Below, piece by piece: positions 11,901 through 26,900 of a stretch of 64,000 nucleotides of DNA. The stretch comes from Motacilla alba alba. Lineage: Eukaryota; Chordata; Aves; Passeriformes; Motacillidae. Made by a program: the position numbers and the translations under genes. Within the stretch, counting starts at the first letter, position 1; each line of letters opens with the position of its first letter. Where the stretch lies: positions 26,061,129 to 26,125,128 of the forward strand of contig NC_052016.1 in the NCBI RefSeq assembly GCF_015832195.1. The letters run 5' to 3'. Below the pieces are notes generated by a model. The model saw only the letters and a program-made list of their open reading frames with translations. It had not been told where the DNA came from and did not search any database.

Positions 11901-14900
11901 GTCTAAGGGCTTCTGAAAAGGAAACATAAGAGAATAAATATATGCATTCAGTCAGACCTTGTGTTTGATTTCTAAAAGCCCCAAGTCCTTGCAGTCACAA
12001 GAATAAAAATACATACAGAACACTTTAACAACTTTTGGAGAAAATGGCAACTCTGAAAAGGCACCAAATATAAAACAATTCAAAGATGAAGACATTTCAT
12101 TGAAGAGAAGCACACTGTCTAGAAACTGCAAGAACCTGTGACTGTAGACTTTCTAATTTGTTTATTTGAGCCTGAAAACTGCCCAAAACACAACAAAAAT
12201 CAATTCAGGGAAAAAAAAGATGTCATAGAATCCCTGCATCAGTTTCCTTAAACTTCTTATTCCTTCAATTTCCAGTTACACCCTGGAAGCAGAGGTTTGC
12301 TTCCCAAACTCCCCTTATCTCACAACTCTGTAGGTCTCCCCTTGATTTCAGAATTTTTGTGATTTCTCTCCAAACTCCAAGAAACCACAAAACCACACTC
12401 TGGAATTTCAACATCAGGAGTAGCTCAAAGAAGAGTGCACTAAAATAATACATCCCACAGAGATTTTATCAATAAATAAATAAATAGAAGTTGCTATTTC
12501 ATTCTTCCTCTCAAGACACATGGCAGGGAGGTCTCTCTATTTAGTGAAAAGATGGTTTCACAAAAAATTTCTAAATCTCATCTAAACCTTACATACCATT
12601 TTGAAGAATTTACTTTTACAAGAAGGTGGTGCTATTTAGTTTACAGATTTTTGTACCTTTCAGTGAAAGGAATAGCACAGAGAACAAAAAGAATAATTGC
12701 ATTTATCTTCAGATATTTAACAATTTTTTAAAGTTGTTGATAGACATTAAAGTCATCAGGAGTGTGTAAAAGTACTGAAAGGTTTTATTACATTCTTCCA
12801 ATACTTATATACTTATCACGTACAAAATTGAATATATTTTTACACTTTTCAAAACAAATACAATTCCACTATAACTCTACTGACACATGAAGCTTTTAGA
12901 CAGCTTCAGTCTAGCTTCTTCATTTTTGTACATAGGAATGTGTTTAACACTAATTCTGTAAGTGTCATCAAAAAAAATGAACATCAGTCCCCTAGAAAAT
13001 GATTGTTCAGATTTCCAAGTGTTCATTTTAAGTGTTTTTCTACCCTTAAAAACACCTTCAGTTGCTAGACTAGATGGGATAAATCCTCCCCCCACAAAAA
13101 CAACACTAGCAGAAACCTCTCTATTTCACTTTTTTGTCCACTCTCCACTTTACAGTTTTTGCATCATATTTGGGTTGCAGAACATAGAAAAGCTTTTCAT
13201 GGAAGCCTCTGTATTAGTGTTTCCTTAATCATGACTCCTCATGGATTTTCCTTTAGCATTAGAAATATACACCTTTCTAGACAAAAGTACTTTGTCTATA
13301 GAAATATGACCAGCGGCATCCATTGCTAAAAGTTAGAAACTGTAGTTACTTACTCTCTCAAAACCTGAACAGTTTTTTGCACAGAACATGCTTTCAAGGA
13401 ATCTAAGATGAGTATACAAGGCCTGTAGACAACAAAAACAAAAACAAGTCATTGCAGTTTTTCATCACCAACACCACTGAAGGAAATATTTGTTTGCATA
13501 CATCCTACCCAAAAGTATCAATATTTTAAGCAATGTGGTAAAAATGGACAAGTACCTACAGCTGTGGTTTTATGACAATACCTGAATTACTACAGAATTT
13601 AATAATTTAATGTTACAGTATTAGAAAAAAACCAGAAACATACCTTTTACAAATGTGCTTTTTGGAATTACTTAGGGAGATCTGAGACAAAAGAAAAAAT
13701 AAAAATAAATATTAAAAATCAACATCGATTATAAACTCTAAGATCTTCATAAATTTAAAGGTGGTTAGAGAAGCTCTCACTTCAGAAAAGTTGAACCTGA
13801 TAAATCAATTTTAAAAACAGGTGAAACCATAGCAGAGCAAATAAATAAGCAAAGGAGGACAATACTAATTTAAAATACCTTGCACATGCTGCAGGCTATG
13901 CAAACATCAATAACTACTGCAAAAAAGATGATATAAAATTCCTTGGTCAAGTCTCACAGCCTTCAGAAATTCAGTAATATGTTTTCTCTATCAATACAAA
14001 AAGGCACTTACTTTAGAAATAGCTGAATATAGAACTGAAGCAGAAGCAGCAATTTCATTGCCACCTAGTACAAACGAAATAAAAAAAGGTAAGAAAATAA
14101 TGCCTTGGCAAAGTATTTTTATTTTCATGTTCATGATTATTAGTATTCAAATACTTTCAAATATGAAAGTAACGAACTAATTTATAAACCAATTTTTAAC
14201 ATTCCCTTCTGAATCCTGAAATAAGCAGAGTTACCAAAGGTCTTCACTCCTGATAGAACTTTTACTGAAACCAAACTTTCATCCCTGATCTTCCATGTAT
14301 CTTCCACTATTTTCCAGAGTTGCAGAAAACTTGCAGTCCTTACTATACATGGGTACATAAAAACATACCACATCAGTCTGGAAGTTTTAGAAATCATCTT
14401 TCCCATAATTTTCCTCCTTCAAGGACTAAGACACCTAGAACTGTTCATGACTTGACATAACTTTCTCCTAGATTACATGCCTTTAGAGAAAAGATTTCTG
14501 TTACCATCCCCCTCTTCTTCATCCCTTAAGAGGACTGAGCCAGCTCTGGTGTTCTCACTCTCTGGCTCCGGTGGAGACTGCCGAGGCCGGTGGGATAATG
14601 AATTCTGCCGGGGACACTCCTCATACACAGCTTCTTCTAACCAAGGAAAACAGATAACTGCCATGTACCAATGAGACCTGCCCAGCAGCAAGGAGAGGGA
14701 AGAAAAAATGTCAGAATTCTGTAATATTTGGTTCTGAAAAGGCTATGAAAAGCTTTTATAATAAACATGGACAACTGTTCTGTGACACACAACCATCATT
14801 GCCATATTCATCTCATGGCATCTCATACTAATCCTCTCCCTCATTTTTTACTTTGCATTGTGGCATAATAGCAAAAATAAGTATCAATTCCTTTAAAGAC

Positions 14901-17900
14901 CCCGAGAAACCCACCACAACAATTTAGCAGTGTTTGAGCACCCATTCCACACTTCAATTAAATTCAAAATAAAAAAATACTAATAATCAGTGATGGTGAT
15001 CCCAGTTTTGAATATAGCTGAAGATGTGGCACCCTTCCACAGCTGTTTTACATTATGTACCTTTCAGTGATGATTAAATTTTACAGGAGTTTCCATGTAC
15101 AGGTCAATTATTTAACTAGGCCAAGGCACAGATTATGGAAGTTCTACTTTTAGCTATTTTACACTATGAGTTGCTGCGATTTCTTTATAGAAATATTACT
15201 GAAGTGCACAGGAACCATCATAATGACACACAAATTAGTCTTAAAAATACCTAACAGTAATTTTCAGTAAAACAAATACCAAAGGTACAAAGTTAACAGC
15301 AGAATAAACATTTTATCTTTTGAACAGTTTTCAACAATGATTCACTTCATATGTGTTTCTTCTTCAAAATCTAATCTATCATGGGCAATGATCAGCCATA
15401 AGTTTTTACCACCATAACATTCACTGAAATCTTTAAATAGCAGAAAATGTGTTGAAAACATAGACTTACTCCTCATTCACAGGCACAAAGATATAATCTT
15501 TATTGAATATATTTATATGGCGAGTCCATGTTCTTACTCTTCTGTGTCTTCTCTGTGCCGCTCTGAAAAAACAAATTACAATTGTTTGGTTTTGTTCCTT
15601 TCACTTAAAACAAGGCACAGGGATTAGCACTCCTACATCTCCCCAGTGCCTCAATGGGTTTTTCATTTGCTCTAGAAATCTCCTAGACAGATTAAAAATA
15701 AATCAGCACACCATTGAGCCCAAGTGGCTAATAAGCCATTTCTAAACCATCTTAAGCTCTTCTTGAAAAAAAAAACAAACCACAATCATAGATTTGAATG
15801 GATTTCTTGCAATTATTTACTGCACTAAATGCAAAAATTTCATCTAAACACCAGTCAGTGTAAATACAGATCTATAATAATTTTAAAACATCCATGAATT
15901 AAGCTTCACAATACCACTTTTGAAGGCCTATCTGAACAACCTTCTTTGAAGGGAAAAAGCTAAATGCTTTGCACAGGGTCATGCAGCACACCTGCAACAA
16001 ACACAGAGGTGAAACACATGCCCTCCAATCCTGAGATTTAAATGCTGCACCACATTTCATTTCCAGCTCTACAGACAAAGCATGAGGACACAATACGAGG
16101 ACAAGAAAAAACAGAGAAGATATTTAAGTTTAGATTTTCAGCCTCGTTTGCGCAAGTTGAAATAGAAACCAACATTTCACAGAAATTTGCTCCAATATGA
16201 AAGTAAAATTCACTCTACTCAGCAGACATACTTATTATCATTGGGATTCCATCCTCATCTTTGATTAAGAAACACAACTTCAGAGCAGTAGGAACTGGAG
16301 AAAATGAGTAAGGAGTGGAAAACCAGGCTGGTGTAGGACTCCGCATGGGCCAGCATTAAGTGAAGACTTGCTGCAAACTTCCTCTGCTACGTGACTGTAG
16401 AAGGACTGGAAACTTCAAAGGGAAGGCCTGTTTATAACTTGGGAAAGCATGTATAAAAGCAACTTTCTCAATCCAGTGCCAGAGCTGTGTGATCAAAGTG
16501 AAGCAAAGGGTCTTTAAGTAGCTACATCTGTTGGGATTCATTTAATTTACAACAGTAAAGAGCCAGGATTTTCACTAACCATTCATCAAAAAAAAAAAAA
16601 AAAAACCAACACTGAAACAAACTAACCTCCCAAACCATCTGCAGTCATGAGGTGAGCATCTAAGCCCAAACACAAAACTAGAATTTTTCAAAGCTATCTC
16701 CTAGTCCAGAAAAGCTACAGTCCTTGAAATATGATAAACTAAGAGTGCCATTCCTGTTCCTCCAGAAGATTATGGACAGTCCAGTCTTGTAAAAGGCATC
16801 AGATCAAGGTACAACAGCATTCTTATGAATAACTTTGTCCTCACCTCAGAACATTCAAAGTCAGAAGACAGTAAAATCATGAAAGATGTTCTTTCAAACA
16901 CAGTTACATGAATTTTCAAGACATATTTGGGAATATTACAGAAGTCTCATTTTTCTTCCCTTCAACACAGCTTTCACCCAGCAATGACAGTCTCCTAAAC
17001 AAGATGGCACACACACCTCTCTGTGCAGCTGGCCTTGTTTGCCAGTAGAATGAAAAATCTGGGGACTACATGGATGACAGAAGAAAAAAAAATCACTTCA
17101 GAGAGAAACAAAAAAGCCTTCAATAAGCAGAATGATCATGCTTATTGATCTCTCTAACAACCTGGATGGTTTTAGTGAGGTGGGTTTCATTCTCTTCTCC
17201 CAGGTAACAAGCAACAGGACAAGAGCCAACAGGCTCAAGTTGTGCCAGGGATGGTTTAGATTGGCTATTAGGAAAATTTCTTCACCAAAACGTTTTCTAA
17301 GGACTGGAACAGGCTGCCCATGGAAGTGGTTGAGTTACCAGGCCTGGGGGTATTCAAAAGACATGTAGATGTGGCATTTGGGTCATGGTTTAGTGGTGGA
17401 CTTGGTAGTGCTGTGTAATAATTGTTGGACTCGATGATCTTAGAGATCTTTTCCAACCTAATAGATTATGTGGCTCTATGAAAACAGAATGAATGCTGGT
17501 GGCTTTGCTCTCAAACATCAGTGTTGAGAAGAAACTGGAAGTGAGTTAAGAATGCCTCTACCCTTAACACAGTTAGCAGGAAACACAATGTGAAACAGGG
17601 TTCCTGGGCTGCTAATGATATCTTTTGGGGAAACTCTCCAATCCAGTGAGCTCATGTGTTAAAAAACAAATGTGTAAGCTTGGTGTGCACTAAAATTTTC
17701 TTACTAAAACTTTGGTCAATAATTTTTTACCAATATGTAAAATAAAATACATGGTAAATATAAAAATATTATTAATAACATAATTTCTTTAAATTATCCA
17801 TGTCTTGCAAAACTGTGCATTAATGATAAAAATATCAAGTAAATAATTGCCTGAAGTAAATATTCAGAAAAAGTTGGAGAAAGCTGATAACATTTTAGTT

Positions 17901-20900
17901 CATATTCAGTATGAAATACATTGATTTTAAGGAAAAACACCAATATGCTTAAATTGCGAGTTACAATATTTAATCACTAATCTTTTGGAAAACACCAAAA
18001 ACTATTTTATGTGCTGATTAGTAGATGACCTCCAGAACTTCAAAGTGGCACCAATAGATAGATTGCTTCTGGTCATAATGGCATCTAAAATGAACTTACG
18101 AAACTTTGACATCCCCCTCAGAGTTTTTTTCTGTCCTGGTCAGGCACTTGTAGAAGAAACTGCTAAAAATGTGTGTACGGTCAGCAACATGTTTTGGTGC
18201 CTTCTCCAGTAACAGATATCTACCAAAGAAGAAAACAAAATTATTAAATTATTTTTCTAGAAAGTAATGTTACTGCTAAAAAAAGGGCAGTTATTCTAAT
18301 GATTTTTCATACTCAGGTTATGCTCAGTATCAGTTGCTTTCACAGCTACTAATCACACCAAACCTTTCTATTTTAACTATTCACATCAGAGTACATAACA
18401 GCAAGCACCTACTAAGGATGCAGTTATTTTTTGTCCCTGATTTTTTGTTCAGCATTCAAACTTCTGACTTTATTTTGAAAGTTAGGTACCTAGCCCTTAC
18501 AATTAAGAGAGACTTGAAAACCTAATCAAATATAAACCTATGGAATGCTTGTGCATATTCAAAAAGTATGGAACAGGTCAGTTAAATTGTCCATTTCCCT
18601 TTTGCAGGTTAAGCACGTGAAACCTATTATTTCACTGCTGATAATTTTATTATAAACATCAGCTTCAGTGTTTATTCTGTCACTCTAGAAGGCCAAAGTT
18701 CTCACAATTGCAGTTATCCTACACAAGGTACTTCCACAGCGTCACTTGATGAATTGGGCAACACAGTCATACATGACATTGCTTGCAACATAATAAAAAC
18801 TGAGAATGTGGGAAGTATTAAAAAATTTTAATATCAGAGGGATTTCTACAACAATTGCATTAAGTTCTTTTATTTAAATCTTCCTTTTCTGTTGAGATGC
18901 TACAGCTATTCAGAGGACCATGATGCATTTTTTAGTTCTAGTTTAGAGCAAAATAGGAAGGGCTTTGCTGTAAGACCCCATTGAAACACTGTTACACACT
19001 TCCTTTTCCTATCCTCTAGACAAGCCTTCCTATTGCTCACAGTTCTTACAACCATCTGGGTGCCAAGTAAAATACAATTCCTGCTGACACGCTTCAAAAG
19101 AACCAGAATTTTTCTTAGGTCTAAGCCAGCAGAGTGAAAATAAACCACAGCTTTCGGGGCTGGTGGACACAAGGCCAGAGAAATTGAGAAATTGCTCGAG
19201 AAATTGCTTTCACAAGCAACTTTAGCAGGATGGCTTGGAGTAGCTAAGCCAAGCACAAACTCCTCAAGATGTATCAGCTGTGTTCCTTTCTGCAGATCTG
19301 CATCAGAAGAATACCTGAAATTGCACAATATAGCAGAGGATGCTCCACTTCATGCAAACTTAGTAAATAAAATACTACTACAGATCCTCTACCTTTTTCA
19401 ACTGCCTACTTAACACTTTCTCTTCTGTAAGGTCACCAAGAAGCTTTTTTTCCTCCAGTTATTCTGTCTGGATTTTATCACAGCCCTTCAGAGGGACAAA
19501 AGCAATAAAATTAAAACAAATGAAACTGCTAAGAACAAAAAGCTTTTATAAAACGTCCAATTCATCACATTGTTACTTCTGAAATTGTTGTATTTAGTGA
19601 TCAACATTTCCAGTAACATTTAAGTCCACATCACACCCCAGAGAGTGTGAAGGATACAAGAAGGGCTGAGATTACTTACTTAAGATAGAAATCAATGATG
19701 ACATCATTGAGAAACTCTCCATATTCTAAGCACTCTAGGTCTTCTCTTGTGACTCCCAGTCCTCCTTTTGCAGGTGGGGGTGGATAAACAATTAAACTAG
19801 AAAACAAATCATATCATATAACAGTGACAAACTGTTTTACATTACACTGTTCTGAATATGGCTGTCTTATATGCAGAAGATTTTCTAGAAAACCTATGAA
19901 TAGCAGTAGTTCTCAAAACTTTACCATTTCCTCCTCCAGTATTTAGGTGTTACAAAACAAGTATCACCCCAAAGCACCCTGAAACTTTTTTAAAAACTTT
20001 TGAAAGCAGACTATTTTTTTCCTTCATCCTCTTTTTCTATTTTTGATCAAAGTATTTGAAAAATGGCTATATACAGTTTGAAGAAATACTACAGGACAAA
20101 TGGTTATAAAAAGATTGAGCATGACAGAACAGTAAAAGAACACTTTGTTCAGATTTTATAAAAAGCTGGCTCAAATTAGTAAGTTTTGGTAAGATAGACT
20201 TGAATGGATACTGACAGAACCCATGAGATCCCCACCCTCCCTGTTGATGCAGCCATGATATGACCTTGTAGTCATAGAGCAGATTTGCTCAAATTTCATC
20301 CTATAACACATCCATATTTTCTTTTAACACGTAACTACACTGATATTTGCTGATATTTTAGATTTGAAGAGTGATTTTTATACAACACTTTCAAATCAAC
20401 TAGAGAATGGCAGATAAGTGAGGGCTTTTATTCCAGTAATTAATTTATTCAATTTCTAATATTTTCCCTTCCTCTTTTATATGAAATACACTTACTTCTT
20501 TACTGCTCCCATTTCTCTTACTTCTTTCCATTCTTCATTCAGTGCAGAGGACAAGGAGATAAAATAGCAGCCACTATTCTGCTTATTTGCAAGTGCATAA
20601 CTGGGCCTGATCACTTTTAGCTTTGATTCCTACCAGAAAAACACAAACAATTATAAAAAGCATTATACAGCTTGATACATAAAACACAAGACACAAAACC
20701 CAAGCCTAAAAACCACAGGAGTACCCTGCATCACTGAAGAGGATTCCTGCTGGAGATTCAAAGTATAAACTTTGGTATTTGGGTAAACATGGTTCAGAAA
20801 ACTAAAAAGTTATGAATATTTTAAAAAATAATGACAGATCTTCATTCATAATAATCTCTCTAAAACTATTCAAGCCTTATTAAGCCAAGTGAACCAGAAA

Positions 20901-23900
20901 TGGTTTTAGAGAAGAAACATAAAAGAACGGAGACAAGTGTCAGACTGTCTTTCCAGGAACTGTATATGCTTAGAAGATTTGAAAATCTAGTCCTTGAACA
21001 ATTTGCCTAAAAACAATAGATATTTGAGCTGGCTGGCTTCTTTTTAAATTCCCCAATTTCACGGACCTTGCAGATTAATCTGCCGTCTCTTGGCTTTTCA
21101 CTGGTGGCATCAAAGATATGTAATTTCTGTGTCACAATGACATGGGGCTGAGTTTAGACATTTCCTCAAGAGATTAAACCAAGACAACACATTAACTTGC
21201 AAAGACTCATCTCCCCACAGTCTGAGGAATAATTCAGCATTTTCAAGCTATGGAGACCCCACAAGTACATCTAAAAGCGTCTGGAGGGTCATCTACACAG
21301 CTCCTCCTCTGCTGCACTTCCAGTTCAACCAAAAAATGGTTCCATTACTCATTACTTCATTAACTTCCTGCTTGCTGCCCTAGAGACACCACAAGGGCAG
21401 AACACCCCTATGGTTCTAAATTTACAAAACCATGAATAGATCTAAAGCACTGGTACTTGCCACTTACTGATGAGGTCTACAGACTATCCCCCTGTGGACA
21501 CAATCTGGCTGACTGCAAATTTTGGAGTAATCCTGACTGGGTTTTTTTGAGCTATGAATTAAGAAAGAAGGCTGACTTAAAATTTACTCAAATGGGTGAA
21601 TGCCAGCCAGTGGTGATGAATGAAGCAACAGCTACCCACTCACCTGAATTACAACAGGCTCATGAGCATCTGAGGTATTCTCTTTTGGCATGTGTTGCTT
21701 TAGTAGATCCTTATTGCAACTCACGAAAGAGCTTTCTTCAGGAGAAAGATCCTTAAACAAGGGTAATGCTTGTTTCAAAGACAAAAACTCAGCAAGATCT
21801 GGTGCTCTGTTCCTCTTGCTGACACCTGTAATCAGTTCAGTCAGTCTGTCTTCTTCCCACTCTGTGAGTGGTTGAGGCAGTTCAAAAAATACAAATTCAT
21901 TGGATTTGGCTGGAAAAGGGAGAGAATAGATAATATTAACTATTAGATTACATGATAGAAACTTGTCTGAACACCCACAAAGGAACTAAGAGAGACAATG
22001 GCAAGAGGAGAAGCCCACAAAACGCCCTGCCAGCTTCATCACAGGAGCCATCAGCCCACACAAGTCCCACTTTCACAGGCCCAGAGGAGCACAGCAAAAT
22101 GGCAGGTAGGAACCCAAATTACAGATTGAGCAAGGGACACATGATCGGGGCCCTTCCCAGGCTGTCCCAGGAGAGTCTCAGCCCAAGGGTCCAGAAGCAA
22201 AACCCATCACAATAAGTCAATGCCAGAGCACTTTTTGGACTGAGAGGGGGTTGCTGCTGAGGTGCACAGCACACATGATGGGATGCAGGGGAAGAGTATT
22301 TTGGGATTGCACAGGAATCCCAAAGGATTGTTTAAGGAAAGACCTAAAGACAGCAAAGAGAGACATTCAGGTAATTCAGGGATGAAGAAGTATGGGCAAA
22401 GAAAGGGTTAAAGGCATAAGAAGGACCAGTCATATTTAAATGCTTTGTTGGTCAGTTCACTTGTCTGGCCATGCCATGAACACAGACCAGCACAGCCTAT
22501 CCTGTCTTCTTATTCAAGTCCTCTCTAACTCTCCTGGCTGAGAAACTACTCTGACCCCTCTCAGGCTGTCAGATCTACCACAATACATTTTCCTCTGATA
22601 TTAATATACTAAGGCAGCAGAGCAGAACCATAGTAACCATTTCCACAATCTGCAAAAATCACCACTGATTTTTTCAACAAGTCTCTAAAAACATGTCAAA
22701 ACATTCACATTACTATGTAAAATTAAAAGGTGTAAAACAATCAAACAGAAATTTACTAAAAATTCCTGATGGTTTCTCCAACAAGAGCATAACCAATGCA
22801 AATAAACCTAATATTAAAAGATGCCTTGCATCTTTATATGCCCATTCCACTCATTTCACTGGGAACTGCGTCTACAGAAGGTACCAGTAACTTCAATAAA
22901 CTTGCATCAACTAAAGGTAGATACCTGCTAAAATTTTATTCGGTATTTTGCTTCAAGCTACTTGTACTCCTTATGTAAAGCTGCCATTACTCATAATTTT
23001 TCTTCATACAGATGGTGACTACTAAATGTCACACAGACAATGCTGACATCATCTTTTACATTAGCAAAATCATTGCATCTACAAAAAAAAACCTCATATG
23101 ATTGTGCCACTCTGAATGTGTGAGGCAAAGTTATGCTCTATTTTTTTACAGAGCTTCATGCTTGAAAACCAAATAAAACTACTCCATAATACCCTAAGAC
23201 TAAACAGCCCAATTGGCCTTTTATGGAAATTTTCTTCAATAATAATGCAATGGCTCACAGCAGTCTTGTAAAGGTCAAGTCAATCTTTACTTGCCAAGCC
23301 TTTGGTATAGCATAGACAATATTCAAGATTAAGGATATTTAACACATCCATATATTTTAAAGGGAGAGATGCTTTGTACTCAACTCTAGTTTCAGAAGGC
23401 CTTCTGACAGAGACTACAATTAAATTGCTTTGATATGTTTTTATTAAGTAGCAGTATTTTGAATCACATAATATTAGGGTTTTTTCTTCCAAATAAAATA
23501 CAGTGAAGCATTTTAGAAATGCAGAAGTAACCAACTCATCTACACTGGTACAGCCTCACCTTGAGTACATGTATGCAATTTTGGGCATCACAATATAAAA
23601 ATGACATTAAGCTTTTAGAGAGCATCCAGAGGAGGGCCACAAAGATGATAAAGGGTCTTAAGGGGAAGTTGTACAAGAAGCAGCTGAGATCACTTGGCTT
23701 GTTCAGCCTGCAGAAGGGGAAACAGAGGGGAGACCTCACTGCACTTACAACTTCCTCATGAGGGGAAGAGGAGAGGCAGACACTCATCTCTCTTCTGTGG
23801 TGACCAGTGCCAGGACCCGAGGGAATGGCCTGAAGTTGTGTCAGGGGAGGGTTAGATTGGATATAAGAAAAAGGTTCTTCAGCCAAAGGGTGGCTGGGCA

Positions 23901-26900
23901 CTGGAACAGGTTCCCCTGGGAAGTGGTCTGAGCACCAGCCTAACAGAGTATTTTGACAATGAAATGCTTTGTCAAGGAGAATTTTGACAATGCTGCCAGG
24001 AACATGGTGTGGTTCTTGGGGATGGTGCTGTGCAGAGCCAGGAGCTGGACTCTCCAACTCAGTGTATTTTCTGATTCTGTGATCTTTATACACTATAGGC
24101 TTTCCTCTGCATTCAAAAAACACAGCTGTAAAACAATCACATTACTGACATGACCTTTTCATTGCACTTAAGGAAAGCAATTACTCACATGGCTGACTAG
24201 TAACTAACTTTCCCATCTGGGCTTCAATCTTTTCTACATAATCCACAGACAACCAAAGAAAAATAATTGTTGAAGAACAGCCACCACCACTTTTCCACCA
24301 GCCAAATCTTCTCAGATCCAGAGTATCCAGTGTAAGCTGAATGTTCTTGAGAGACACTGTAGAAAACAGAATTCAAAAAACCATGGTCTTAACAGCCATA
24401 GATACAGTAATTATATGCTGAAAGGTATGACTGGAGTGTATTAACACAATATTTATAGATTTTATTCCTTGCATTACATTAAATACTGAGAATCCAATAC
24501 TTAAGTCAGTTACATCAAGCTGTGTAAAACAAAGCTACCAAACTGTAACACAAAAATCTAAACACCTGCAGGCAGGATTCTTCCTGGAAAAAAAATTGGA
24601 TTTTTTGTCAAAATAACCACAGTTAATATCTACAACTATAGGAAAAAGAATACTGCAAATCATTAATCCCTATTTGCTTTAAGTCAACTTAGAAGTGCTC
24701 ATAAACCTTTTCCTACCACATATCATCTTGGAAAATCAACTGAATGTAAATCTGTTGTTATATTCCTCTTAGCTTTAGTCTAATCATAAGTTTTTGTGAA
24801 CCTAAGGATCTAAAATGCTAATTTGAAAAGTTCAGTGTTTCACCTCAAAAATATGCATAGTCATATCTACTATAGTTCAACACCTAAAATATGCAGGAAT
24901 ATGGGAGGCATGCTATTAAAACTACAAATTCACCTTAAAAGTACAAGAAGCTGCTAAATTGTTAATGCTTACACTATAGACAACTAAACTTTTATTTATT
25001 GAAAAACATGAAAAATTAAAAACTATCTAATACTTTTGTGAAAGATTAAAAATTATTGATAACAGAAATACATACTTAGTGTTTTAATGCAATGCTACAA
25101 AGACACAATTAAGAAAAGGCTAAAAAAAATCTCTTACCCTGAAATGGGATCACAATATTTTTCATTGTAAACTGAAATAAGATTTTTAAAAAAATATATA
25201 AATTAGTTTGCATTTTACAAATTGATTTTAAAAATATGGATTTTTAAATATGTGCACATCTTCCCTTACAGTGAAATAAACTGAAAATAATATAACTGAA
25301 TCATTCAGTTTGGAAAACATTAAGCTGAAGTCAAATATGCTTAGTTTGAGACTTCACATTACCTATATCACCTAAAAAACATTCCTAAAGGCATTGCAGA
25401 ACCTAAGTGACAGCAAGTAACTTTCAGAGATGCAAGGCACTGAGAAATAAGCACAAAATTGCAGAACTGCCTATAGGCTCCTTAAAAAGAAAAGATGACC
25501 ACTTGGGACAGAAGAAGGTAAAGCAGTCTGAGAAAAGCTGTCAGATGCACTGCTTGCAGTAAGGACATGATAGAAGTGGTTCAACTTTATGCTGGTATTT
25601 CTTTATGTTAATCATTGAATTAAAGGCCTTTAAAGATTACACTTGCACTGCTGCTACATTAAAGAGACTTTGACAAAAGGTTATACATATTAACAAAGGA
25701 GGTTCCCCCTGTGGCACCACAGTAGGCACTAAGTTGTGTTTCCCAAGGAAAATTTCTACTTTATACTTAAGAGCATTGGTCCTAAATTTATTTCAAGTCA
25801 TCCATGAAATGTTTTTGTAACTGCTGTTCTGTGAGATGCTGAAATTGTTATTACAATCCAAGATTTCATAATGTCTTACTGAAGTCAAAAGATATGCAGG
25901 CTCAAATGTCTTTTTCAGTTGCAATATACAGAATGAACCTGGTCAAAGACCTGTTGAAACTCCTGGAGCTGGTGCTCCATTTAAAGAACATCTTCACTTA
26001 TGTTTCTACACCCTGTGAGTCGCATATTGGCTACACACTAAAGCTTTTCGTATTGTTTTTATGCACTCTGAAGCCACAAAGCAAGAAATTTTCTGTTTAA
26101 AAGGCAAGAGCATAGTATATATCTGAACTCTGATCATTATGGATTACTTTATTAGAACACAACTACTATTTCTGAGTAAAGTAATTGGTCTTTAAGTGAC
26201 ATTAATTGGCCATTATTATGGCCCTTGTTTTCTGTTAGAATTCATTAAAAACTTCCTCAGTATGACTTGTGTTCCAGTACAGCATTTATACAGAACCTTT
26301 ACACATGAAAACTGTGGCCACAGCAAATCACAGATAGCTTTTCTACTAACAGCAATGCAAATGCACAAGGCTACGTACTCCATTGTTTAGCTAAAGGAAT
26401 TTAATGCAACAGTAATAAAAATTCTGTGCCTCCACACTAAGTACCACTGACTTTATTTAACCAGAATTTTAATTTTTAAATATTCACAAAACAGCATAAT
26501 AGAACAACTTACCCTAGCAGGACCTGTTGATAAACCCTTAAATTTCCCAATGTGTAGTCTATCAAATTCAATGTCCAGTGCCAGGTTTGTCTGCTTTTTA
26601 GGTGTGCTTCCAGAAGGTAAGCTGAGAGGATATTTATCTTCAATTGACTCTGTTAAAAACTGGAAAAAATTTGTATTTGTTAGATATGCCCCACTTGTAA
26701 CTTCAGGAATACCTTTCTTGATGGTTGTAAGAATTGACTCCCAAAGCCAGTTTTCACATAAAAAATAATATTAAAAAGCTCTAAGTGTTATTACAGTCCT
26801 TAGTGACAATTTCCTTAAGGGTCTAACAGTATCTTGCTCCATCTCCATTACCAAGACATGATCTGTACTCTTGACTTGGTTCTAAATTAGTAAAAACTCA

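Noticed and set aside
18906..19328. 140-codon open frame on minus strand
   Set aside because: Lies wholly inside the SENP7 intron between coding exons 15 and 16; no motif and not in phase with any neighbour.
23536..24123. 195-codon open frame on minus strand
   Set aside because: Antisense reading of a CR1 LINE copy.
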